From: Ciborinia camelliae
Taxonomy: Eukaryota; Ascomycota; Leotiomycetes; Helotiales; Sclerotiniaceae
Length of the DNA: 64,000 bases
Assembly (NCBI GenBank): GCA_025890175.1
Contig: JANPYM010000017.1
Span: forward strand, 418,659-482,658
Reading direction: 5' to 3'
How positions within the stretch are numbered: the first letter of the stretch is position 1; the number at the start of each line of letters is the position of its first letter. Under the pieces are notes generated by a model. It did not search any database. It saw only the letters and a list, made by a program, of their open reading frames with translations, and was not told where the DNA came from. The position numbers were made by a program, and so were the translations under genes. This document shows positions 11,302 to 23,616 of this stretch, piece by piece.

Positions 11302-12509
11302 TACCAAATTTATATACACATTACCGTTCAGTATCTTAAGGTAATTACTTTACGTTCTATGCTTATCTTAGATTTCCAACCCTCAAAATCCATCACCTTC
11401 CAAAACCGACCGTTTATTTCTTCCCATCTTTCCTTGGACCTACCGTTAGGTACCTCTCGATAACCACATCTACTTTAAATGATATATACCTACCTAGGTA
11501 TATACCTATATAAAAGAAGTAACAATATCCCCATCCTTTATTTAGCTATCCAGTACAACCAAAGAGTCGAGACAAAGCAAGCCACGCCAAGCCAAGCCAC
11601 GCCAAAACATCGTTTGACAAGAAGGAAGGTCGAAGGAAATTGCAAGTTTGGTTTTATCCTCAAGCTGTAACACCTGGGCACTCTTGGGAATCCCCGAATC
11701 TGCATCCATCCTATTTATCCTTCCAACCCCAATAATACCTAGGTTGGTAGATACCCAACTAGGTAGGTAACCAGCAATCATTCCCGTCATCTATCTACGG
11801 GATCCAAAGCCAAATAATAATAATAAATTTATGTACCTATGTACCTATATATATCAATAGGTATAGAATCCAGAAGTCTTCGCATCCCCACCCGCATAAA
11901 GGTACCTGCCTACAAGGCTTACCTTACCTTACCCCATACCTCACCTTACCTAGCGATTAGTTAGTGACCCGGTATACCTACCTATCCACGCGCCATCCCA
12001 AGAAGTTCCAAAAGCTTCTTTACATTCCTAGATGTTTTCTCGAACAATCTAGCTTGCCCGCCGTGCGTGCACCCCTTCCACCAATCCAATCCAATCATCT
12101 ACCAATAGAGTAACTTAAATCCATATCGCTTCTCTTTTCTCACTTGTTATGTTCCAGGTTTCTCTTGATAGGTAGGTAGGTACATCATATCCCTTCCAGA
12201 GCACCTTCCATCCCGCTTCCTTCCACAACCTACCTACCTAGTACTCAATAGGTAATGACTAAAAGAAAACACGCCGCCTCCTCGTTAGGTATACCAGTCC
12301 AGGATCAGGATCATGCATCCACATCCAATAATGCCCATCCCATCCCTATCCCACGTTATTTCGAGGTCCCTAGGTCCCTCAAGTGCGGTGCAACCGTTTG
12401 GGATTAGATTGTGGGGTCAAGTGGATCGGATCCATGGGATGGATGGATCATGCATTGAAAATCTTGAAGTAAAAAAGAGAAAATCTGAAGTCTGAGTACC
12501 TAGTAAATA
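11302..12509. other. Gene-free, TACC/GGTA-rich spacer
   Basis: No supportable gene. The sequence has normal to moderate G+C with many TACCTA/TAGGTA microsatellite patches, several centred on CCTAGG (11487-11500, about 11740, 11757-11770, 12173-12182, 12230-12242), and a CCACGCCAAG run near 11580-11606. It separates the 460-bp element from the 10-kb A+T-rich block. Confidence 0.5.
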
Positions 12510-13359
12510 CCTTAAAGGGATTAGGGGGTTTGAGAAACCATTATAAAGCGAATATCTAACGAATTAATAATTAAATTGAATATAATATAATAAAAAAAAA
12601 AGTATTAAATAATATTGATAATAAATAACAAAATATATAAATTTTTAAAAAAAAGTGATAGCTTTTTTCAAATCCGTTTTATATTTAATAAAAATTGATA
12701 TTGTTTAAATATTTATATTAAATATTATTTATATTAATATTATATTATATATTTAATACGAATTTATATTCGTTTGATTTTTTGTATTTATTTAATATTA
12801 TATTTTAATAAATTTTAAAAAGCGAATATATATTAATTATAATTTATTATTAATATAATTTAAATTGTAAATATATTTAAAATCATTATTTAATAAATAT
12901 TTTTTTTTGAATAATAATATATTTAAATAAAAAATTAGGGATTAAAAATTAGGATTAAGATTTTTTTATAAAATAATAAAAAAGCTTTATAATTATATAA
13001 ATAAATAATAAATAAATAAAATATAAAATTTTCAAAAATATTAATAAAATTAAAATAATAAATTAGGATTTTTATTTTATTGTTATATAATAAAACATTT
13101 TTATATATTAATTTTTTTATTTAATATTAAATTATTATTATTATAAACTAATTTTTATTTTGATATATATAATAAAATATATTTCAAATATTATTTATTC
13201 AAATTTTAATAAATAAAATATTATTTATAAAAAAAAAAAAACTTTTATATTATTATTTCTTTTTATTATCTTTAAAAACTTTATTATTTTTAATAATAAT
13301 TTTCTTTATTAATTTTTTTATTAATACAAAATTTTGGTTTTCTATTAATAATATAATTG

Positions 13360-13439
13360 TTTTTTTTTTTTTTTTTTTTTTTTTAAAATTAATTNNNNNN
13401 NNNNTTTTTTTTTTTTTTTTTTTTTTTTTAAAATTAATT
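13360..13439. other. Assembly gap of 10 N flanked by identical sequence
   Basis: The ten Ns at 13395-13404 are preceded and followed by the same 35 bases: 25 T then AAAATTAATT (13360-13394 and 13405-13439). This is what unmerged overlapping contig ends look like. The true sequence probably contains this stretch once, or a poly-T run of unknown length. Confidence 0.9.
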
Positions 13440-16400
13440 GTACTTTATATTTTTGTAAAATTATTTTTTTGAATATATTATTTTTTGCTAATTATCAATT
13501 TTTGCATTTATTGAAAAAGCTTACATTTATTATCTTTTTTTTTTTAATTATAATATTATATATATATATTTATATACAAAAATTGTTATAAAGATTTTTT
13601 TAATATTATATATTCGTTAAATTTGTTTTATCTCAAATAATTAAATTATATATAAATTAAAAAACTTTATAAAAACTTTTTTAAATTAATTTTTTAATAA
13701 AATAATTTATTAATCAAAATAATATAATAATTTTATTTTTCAAAAAACTATTTTCATTAATATTTAATATCTTAATAATTATAATATATTTTTAATATAA
13801 TAATAAAAACGATTAATATTCAATAATTAATAAAAAAAAAAAAAAATTTATTATCAAATAATTAATTGTTTTTTATTTTAAATATTTTGTTTTTATTATT
13901 ATTATAATATAGATTATTATTATATCCGATTTATTTAAATTTAATTTTAATAAATAATAATAAACTATAATATTTTTATTAATAAATTTATTTTCAATAT
14001 TTACATTATACTTTATAAACAAAAAAAATATTTAACAAAATTTTTTATCAAATTTTCGAATTATTTATTACTATATATCCAAAAATAAATTATAAATAAA
14101 ATTTTTATTTATTATATTATTAAAATTGTTTAAAAAAATTTAAATTATTTTTTTAATAAAATTTTTGTTTTGTTAAATAAATCTTAAATCAAAAATTATC
14201 TTATTTATATCAAATTTCTTTATTATTAATAAAATTAATATTTTGATTTTAGTTTAATTCTTTTTGAATTAAATTTCTGGTTTTTTAATATTACCAAAAA
14301 AAATAATAAATATATTTTTTGCAAACGCATTTTTTATAATATTATTAATATTTATTTAAATTGTAATTTTTTATTAAAATAATATATTCTTTTTTTTAAA
14401 TATAATTATTTTAAAAAAAAATAGTTTATTATTGTTTTAATATATAAAGAAATTAATAAATTTCGATTTTATTAAATTAAAATTGTATATTTAAATATAA
14501 TATATAATTATAATTGATTTTTTATTTGATAAATTATTATTTAATAATAATGATAATATGATTTTAATATTGATTTCAAATAAATCTTGTAAAATATTAA
14601 GAAAAATAATATATAAAATTATTGTGATAAAGAATAATTAAATAAATAAAATAATAGAAAATATAAGGTATAATATATTTTTATTTAAATAAAAAATAAA
14701 AATAATAAAGATAGATAAGATATGATTTAAATTTAAAATTCTAAATTTGTATTTATATAAAATAAATTTTTTTTTATAAAATTTAGGTTATTATTTTATA
14801 AATAAATTATATAATTTATTTTTAAATTATATTATATTATAAATTTATATTAATATTGAATTAATATATCTTAATATCAAATCAATTGAATTATTAATAG
14901 AATATAAATTAATATAATAATAATGTTTTAGATAATATAATTTTATTAATTTAATTATTATAAAAAGAAAATTCTAAATAAACTAATTTATTTTTTTATA
15001 AATATATATTGATAATAAAGATAAAATCTATTAAAAAAACGAAAATTTGAATTTAATTTAAATTTCAAAAATAATATATTATTTTTCAATTATTTTTTGA
15101 ATATATTTTATTTATTTTATATTATATATTTATTAATATATATTATATTTTTATTAATATATTTTTATTACAAATTTCCATTATTTTATTATTAAATATA
15201 TATAATTATAATTATAACTTTTTTTTTAAAGAAATTTTAAATATTAAAGTTTTTAATATAAATATATAGAAATTAATATAAACAATATATATTATATATT
15301 ATAATAAAAATAAAATAATAAATATAAATATCGATTATTAATTAATATTAAATTGTTTTAATAGTTTTTAATTTGAAATAATAAAATATTTTAAGATAAT
15401 AGAAAATTTTATAATAGAAAACAATTTAGTAATAAATATTTTTAAAACAAATTTTAAAGATTATTAATAATTTAATATTAATAATATTAATAATATTGGA
15501 AATAAATATTATAAAAAAAATTTTGTTATAATAATAAATTTAAAATTTATTATTAAATAAGTTTTTAATAAAATTAAAGAAATTAAAAATTTCGATTAAA
15601 ATATTAATAATAAAAAAATGGAAGAAATAATAATTATTATATTATTTATATTAATATTATTATTAAAAAAAAATATTATTAATTTATTTTAATCAAATTT
15701 AATACAAAAAATAATATTTTTTTTTTTATAAATCTATTAATTATATTTATAATAATTTTATTAAAAAATAAATTAAAACAAATAAATTATAGATTTTATA
15801 ATAAAACAATTAAATTTAATATTTTCAGATTAAAAATAAATAATTAATATAAAAAAAATAATATATTTTATAAATAATATAAATCATTATTAAAAATTTT
15901 TAATTTAATAATTAATTTTAAAAATATTAAAAATTTACCTAAAATAATAAATATATTAAAACAAAAAATCGCCTTATATCTATTTCTTTTTTTATATAAC
16001 AAAAAAAAAATATACAATTAATATTTAAAAAGTTTTTTTTATTAATAACAAAATCGAAATATTAATTAATATTAAAAATCAACAAAAAAAAACTTTATTA
16101 ATTTAATTCTATTTTTTTATTTAAAACTATTTTAAAAAACAATAAATTAATAAATCAAATATATTTCGATATAATATATTTTATAAATTCGTTTAATAAA
16201 ATATATTATAAAAAAACCTAAAATTTATTAATTTAAATAATATTTAATAAATTTATATAATTATAAAATAAAAAAATGCTTTTTTCATTTAATTTTATTA
16301 TATATTTCTAACAAACAAAATATAATAATAAACAATTAATAAATCGAATCCAAAATATTAATAAAAATTATAAATTTAAAATTATATTTTCAAACAAAAT

Positions 16401-19400
16401 AATTTTGATATTAAAATTATATATAAAATATTTAGAATTATTTTTAATCTTTTTAAATATTTTAAATGTTTTTTATATTTTTATAAAAGATAAAAAAATG
16501 ATTTTTATTAAAAATTTATTGAAAATAATTTTATTTATAAATATTTTTCGGATTATTATTAATTTATTTATATAATATTTTTTTGAAATTAAAATATTAA
16601 ATTTTAAAAAAAAAGTTATTAAATTTTATATTACAAATTATATTAAAAAAATAATTAATTTTAAATAAATTGAAGTATATTTTATTATTTAATATTATTT
16701 TTTAGTAAAAAAACTTAAAATTATAATTTATATTTATTATTTTTATATTTATAATATCAATAAAATTATAATATCTTTTTTTATTATATATTTTATTAAT
16801 ATTTTTAATTTTTATTTTAATATATATTATTTATTAATAAATATTTATATTTAATTAATTGGATTTAATATAATCAAAAGATTTCAAAATAAATTTATAT
16901 ATATAATTTTTTTAGATTTATATAAATTAGATTTTGAAAAAATTATAATATATATTAATAAATTAACAAAATTTAATAAAAAAATTAAATTTGAAATAAA
17001 TAAAAAATTTGTTTTTATTATTGAATTTATTATAATATTTATTAACAATATATTAATAAATAACAAAAATATTAATTTTATAAGATAAAACGTTAATCGA
17101 AAATATCGTTTTTATATTATTAATAAAAAAAAACAATAAAATTTAAATTTTAATATTATAAATATAAAAAAAATATATTATTATATTAAATATTTTTGAT
17201 ATTATTATATAATATTATTGAAAACCAAAAATAAAATATTATATAATAAATAAGGATTTTAAAAAAAAAAGAACTTTTTTAATAAAATTTTTACTAATTT
17301 TAAATATTATTTATAATTATTTAATAAATTCAATATATTCTAAATTTTTTGAATTAAAAAAATTAATATAAAAATTTTTGATTAATATTATATTTAATAA
17401 AAACAAAAAAATAAATTATATTATTAAATTAAAAATTCTTTTTTTTTTTTAATTAAAAATAAATTTAAAATTCTTTTTATTATTTAAAATTTTAATCAAT
17501 GTAAAAATCAGGTTAATTAATTATTTTTATTTTATTTATTTTTCAATATTAGTTTTAACAATTTTATATAAAAAAAGTTTTTTATAAAACTATTATATAA
17601 AAATTTCGGTTTAAAATAAAAATATTAAATCTAAATATTATAAAAATAATTATATATATTTTTTTTGTTTTTGTTAAATCAATTTCGATTATTATAATAT
17701 TAATAATTGTTATTATAAATTAATTCAAAATATTTGAGATTATTAAATATAATTATATAATATTTATAAAATTAATTAAATCTGTTATTGTATTATATAA
17801 AAAATTTTATAAAATTAATAAATCAAGATTTATTATAAAATTTATTATAAAATTTATTATTTTATTTGAAAATTTATTATTTGGAAATTTAATATTATTT
17901 GTTATTTTAATAATAGAGATTGAAAATAATAAATTCGATATATAGATTAATAATAGTTTTATAAATTAATTTGATAATATTATTGAATTAATTTCAATTT
18001 TAATTAATAATAAAAAAGTTAAAAAGTTTATATTATAATTATTAAGATTAAATATATATTAAAAAGTTTATTTAATTATATAAGTAATATTTTTTGGAAT
18101 AATATTTAATTGTAATATTTTTTTTAATAAGTTTAGATACAAATAAAATTTTTTAATATTTTTTAAGATTTTATTTTCTAAAATATTATTTTATATATTT
18201 GTATATTTATATTAATATTATTTAGAATATTTAAAGATTAAATTTGTTTTTTTAATAATTATATTATAAAAAAAGTTTTTATATTTAAAGAAAATTTATA
18301 TATTATTATTTTTTTATATTATTATAAAATTTTTAAGAATATATATTTAGAAATTGTATAAGCTTTTTTTATTTTTGTTAAGTGATATTTTATTATATTT
18401 GTAAAGTTTTTAATATTTAAAATTAATATTGAGGATAATGAAAATAGTTTTTTAAAATATAAAAATAATAAAATATATTAAAAAATAATTATTTTGTAAA
18501 AAATTTTATTAGTATAAATATTCAAAATTTTTAAATTATTTATTATATATAAAAACTTAAATATTTTAAATATATTTTTAATAAATATTAAAAAAACTTT
18601 TAAAAAAAATTATTAAATATTAAATATTATTAATTTGGAGATTAATATAATTTAATAGTTTTAATATATTAATTGAATAGATTTAGTATTAAATAAATAT
18701 ATTATTTTTAATTAAAATGATTTTGTTATAATTAAAATATTTAAATATAAAACAATTTTTTGATTTAATTTTATTTTTATTTATAAGATATTTTTTAAAA
18801 AATATAAAATATTTGTTTTGATTATAAAAATAAAGATTTTTTTAAAACAAAACTTTATTATAAAATTATAAATAATAAATTTATAAAAAAATTAATATAT
18901 ATTTAAATTAAAAACTTTGTTTGTATAATATTTATATATTATACCAATTAATACAAAATTCTATAATTTTATATTAGAATTTAATAAATAATAATTCGGA
19001 TTTGAATTTGAAAATGTATTAAAAAATAATATTTTATTAAATTATAATTAAAATATTAAATTTTTATAATTACAATTTTAAGATTTTTTATAAAAAATTA
19101 TTTATCGATCGTTTTTAATTATTTAATATTAAATATATTATTTATTTATTGTTTTATATCCTATAATTTATTTATAAAATATATATAAATATATTATTAT
19201 ATTAATATTTATATATTTGTATTCTTTTTTATCTATAATTTTTAATATTTAAAAAATAATAATAAAATTAAAATATATAATAATTTATAATATTTGATAT
19301 TTATAAAATTATTATCCAGATCTATATTATACTTTTTATTTTTATTAAAAATCTTATTAATTTGTTATAATAAATTTATTAAATTTTATATAATAATATT

Positions 19401-21256
19401 ATATTATCTTTAAATATTAATTATTATTCAATATATTTTTCCAATTTAAATCTTTATAATATAAATATTTATTTTAAAATATATTTTGATTTCTAAATAT
19501 AATTTATTATTAATTTTTTAGACTTAATTATAATAAATAATTTTATTATTATTAATAAAATATAATATAATTTCGAGATTTGAATTGTTTTAATTAAAAA
19601 TAATAAAATAATAAAATATAATAATATATTTTTTATTTTTAATTAAAAAAAATAAATAAAATCGAAAATCAGTTGAAAAGTTTATTATTTTATATAATTA
19701 ATATTTATTATTTAATTATATTAATAAAACAAAAGATAAATAAAATATATTTATAAATAATATAATAAAATCCAAATTAATTTATATTTATTAATATTCT
19801 TTTTAATTATTGTATTTAAGGATTATAAATTTATATAAACAAATAAATATAATATTTAAAAATTAATAATATTGTTATATTTATTTAATTTTTTATTATA
19901 TATATTTTATTATTTAAAAGATTTTAAAAATAAATAAATATTTATTTTTTTATAATTTTTATTTATTTTTATTTAATAATTAAATTATAATTAATATATT
20001 AAATAATTAATAATAATAATATAAAAATAATAATAAAAATATAATAATATAATAAATTTTGTTATAAAATCAAATTTAAGTAATAAATATATATTATAAA
20101 TAATATTAATAAATATTTTAAATATATTATAAATTCTATAATAATTAGTATTTATATTTTTTTGTTTTTAAATTATTTATATATTTAATATATATTGGAT
20201 TAATATATTTTTTTTATATATAAAAAATATTATAAAATATTTATTTATTATATTATAAAATCAATATTATTATTATTAAAATTATAAATATTTATTTTTT
20301 AATTATAAAATCTAATTATTATTTTACAAAATAATATAATTTTTTTTAAATTAAGTTTTTAATTAAAAAAAAAATAATTTAAATTAATTAATAATATTTG
20401 TAAATAATTTAAATATCAATTAATTATAAAATTCAATAAAAAATAAATAAAATAAAATAAAAATTAATATTATCGAAGATATATTAATATTTAATAGATT
20501 TATAAATATAATAATATATTATTTATAAAATCAAAATTTAAAAAATTTGAAAAAAATTTTTTAAGTATAAAATTATCAAATACTAATTTATATTATAAAT
20601 TTTCGATTTTAATAAAAAAATCAGAAATTTAAAAAATAAATATAAATTTTTAATATTTTATTTGAAATTATTTATTTTTATATTTAAATTAAATATAAAA
20701 ATAAACAATTTTAAATCAAATTAATTATTAATATTTATAATATATTATTATTTTTATTTTTTTTTTTTTTATTTAATATTATATTTTATAAATAATTTTT
20801 AGATAATATAAATATATTATTAATATTTTTTATATTAACAAAAGTTTTAATTAAATATAAAATATATAATTAAAATATATTTCAAATATTATTATTAAAT
20901 AATATTATAAATATTATTTATAATAAATAATATAACCTTAATATAAAAAATAAAAAAATAATAAAATAAAATAATTAAAATAAAATAAAATAAAAATATA
21001 TTTAATTAATTAATAAATTTAAAAATTTTTTTGTCCCAAATAAACGTTTTTTATTTATTTGTTTTTTAATAAATAAATTTTTATTTTTATAATTTTTCAA
21101 ATATATAAGTTTTATTTTTTAATAGTTTTTTACAATAATATTAATATATTTTCGAAAAAAAAAGTTATATCTATTTTATTAAAACGAAATATAAAAAAAG
21201 TAATATAAAATAATTTTATATTGAATAATAAAAAAAATTAAAAAAAAAATCCGGAT

Positions 21257-21345
21257 AATATAAAAATATATAAAAATATATAAAAATATATAAAAGTATA
21301 TAAAAATATATAAAAGTATATAAAAAAAAAATATACAAAAATATA
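21257..21345. repeat. Short tandem repeat, ATATAAAA(A/G)T units
   Basis: Repeated TATATAAAAATATATAAAAG-like units of about 11 bp occur here inside the A+T-rich block, with A/G variation at one position. No function is suggested. Confidence 0.6.
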
Positions 21346-21558
21346 TAATTAAGATATAAATAACAAATTTTGAAATAATAAAAGATTTTTTATAAATAAT
21401 AAAAATAATAAAATAAAAAAAAATAAATTATAAAAAAATTTATAATTTGAAAAAAAATAAAATTAAAGATTTAATAATAAAATAATATTTAAAAAAATAA
21501 ATTTTATTTTAATCTTATATTTTATTTTATTATAATTTAATTAATTAATTATATATAG

Positions 21559-21768
21559 TATTATTATAATTATATTATTATAATTATATTATTATAATTA
21601 TATTATCATAATTATATTATTATAATTATATCATTACAATTATATTATCATAATCATATTATCATAATTATATTATCATAATTATATTATTATAATTATA
21701 TTATTACGATTATATTATTATAATTATATTATTATAACTATATTATTATAATTATATTATTATAATCC
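21559..21768. repeat. 14-bp tandem array, 15 copies
   Basis: Fifteen consecutive copies of TATTATTATAATTA fill exactly 210 bp. Copies differ only by single transitions (for example TATTATCATAATTA, TATCATTACAATTA). The array lies near the right end of the A+T-rich block. Confidence 0.9.
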
Positions 21769-22590
21769 TTTGCCAAAACTTTATTATAATATATTTTAAA
21801 AATATATTTTATTTATTTTAATATTTTAAATAAAATTTAATTTAAATATTAAATATTTATTAAATATAATATTATATATTTATTAAAAATTGATTAAAAA
21901 AAAAACAAAACAAAAACAAATATATTTAAAAAATAAATAATATAAATAATATAATTTGAATATATTAAAAATTTGAAATATATAAATAATAAATAATAAA
22001 ATAAAATATAATAATAATATATAAATATTATTAATAATAAATATTATTAATTAATAATAAATAATATTTTAATTATATTATTAATAAATTATAATAATAT
22101 AAACAAAATCTAATTATTTTTTATTAACTATTTTAATTAAATTAATTTTTTTTTATTAATTATTTTAATTATTATTAAATCAATAATATTTAATAAAAAT
22201 ATTAAATAAATATATTTTTTATTAAAAAAAAATATTTAATCTAATATTTATAATTTATTTATATTTTATTATATTTGAAATCTTAATTAGATATAAAATA
22301 TTGTAGATTTATATATATAATCTAATATATATTGTAATAAATTTATAAATTATATTTGAATTTATAATATAATAAATTTAATAATTATTTTAATATTAAT
22401 AATAAGTTAATATAAATTATATATTTAATTTTTTTTATATTCATTTTAATATATATATTTAATTTAAAATCCAAATTTATATTAAAAAATATTAGAAAAT
22501 TTTTTGGTTTATCAATATTTTAAAAAAAAAAAAAATTCGGTTATTTATCTAATATATGACGGTTTCTATAACCCCCCCCTTACTCCTAGG

Positions 22591-23616
22591 TAGATACTTA
22601 TTGGTGGTTTAGATTGTTATTATTATTGTTGGTTCTACTGTATTATTATTTGGAAGATAGATAGACTAAAACAATGTAATTTTATAATACTAATAATGAT
22701 AATAATGATAATATTATTATGGGTGGATGGATGGATGGATGGGTGTGCATTCGGGATAAACAGATGCTACCTACCTACCTACCTACCTATTTTTTTGATG
22801 GATCGGATCAATGGATCAATGGATGGATCAACAGATCAAGGGATGGGAAGTTGGAACCGAAATTTTCGTGCGCATTACTACCTACCTACATTGCTACATC
22901 AGACGCTTAATTAGAATATAAGAATACGTTGCCGAGTATATTTATTTATACCTATCTCGAGAATCCATATTCCATGCAGTCTGCGGTGGTGTGTGTTGAT
23001 CAACACGTTTGTTGAACGTTGTTGAATTCGAATTCGAATTCGAATTTGATATAAATTTCTAGGTTTTATTAGTACCTATGTTATGTATTTTGAGTAGGTA
23101 GATAGGTATCTAGGTATCTGTCTACTATCTACTTACTTACATGCAAGAGCGGAGAACTCGATCGAAATACTGTACATCTCATGAAATACATCGCATTCCA
23201 TCGATTCCATCGATTCCATCACAATAATCCGGATATATATTTAATTGATGGTATAGCATCCACATCATCCCAATATGAATGATGATCCCGATATAAATAG
23301 ATAGAATGGAAAACCCCTGGAAGGCGACAGCTAAACTATTGGAATGGAATGAATTTATTAATTATCTAGGTAATTACCTAGTAATACTTAACAACTGTTT
23401 GTTGGTGGAAGGAAATATTTAAGCTGGTGATTAGGAAAAAGAAAGACTTGTTGGTTGTATTTTATAGGTATAGATGTGGTTGATATAGGATCTACTGGAT
23501 ATATTTATATCTGCGTTATTATTATGCTTATCTGTATATATCAGTAGATACCTATCTCCTAAGTAGACATTTCGAGCACTATACAACATATCATATACTT
23601 ATTATAAATACCTTTA
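22591..23616. other. Spacer between two A+T-rich elements
   Basis: This 1-kb strip of more ordinary composition separates the 10-kb block from the pogo-like element. It contains GGATGGAT and TACC microsatellites (22720-22800), a run of overlapping GAATTC palindromes (about 23025-23045) and TAGGTA patches (23095-23125). No gene is supported. Confidence 0.5.

Larger units (their letters stand above)
12510..22590. mobile_element. 10-kb extremely A+T-rich (RIP-like) block with TIR-like ends
   Basis: For 10 kb, G and C are rare and no open frame exceeds about 60 codons, as expected after heavy RIP of repeated DNA. The ends resemble each other in inverted orientation. The left end reads CCTT, then GGGGGTTTGAGAAACC and ATTATA; the right end (reverse strand, from 22590) reads CCTAGG, then GGGGGTTATAGAAACC and GTCATA, matching at about 18 of 22 core positions. 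TA lies outside both ends (12508-12509, 22591-22592). The same core begins and ends the 609-bp element at 35559. The block may be one large DNA transposon, a nest of elements, or (by position and composition) part of a centromere or heterochromatic island. No transposase can be read in it. Confidence 0.5.

Noticed and set aside
12510..22590. Mitochondrial DNA insertion as the source of the A+T-rich block
   Set aside because: No mitochondrial gene fragments, rRNA or tRNA are readable and stops fill all frames; RIP of repeats explains it better.
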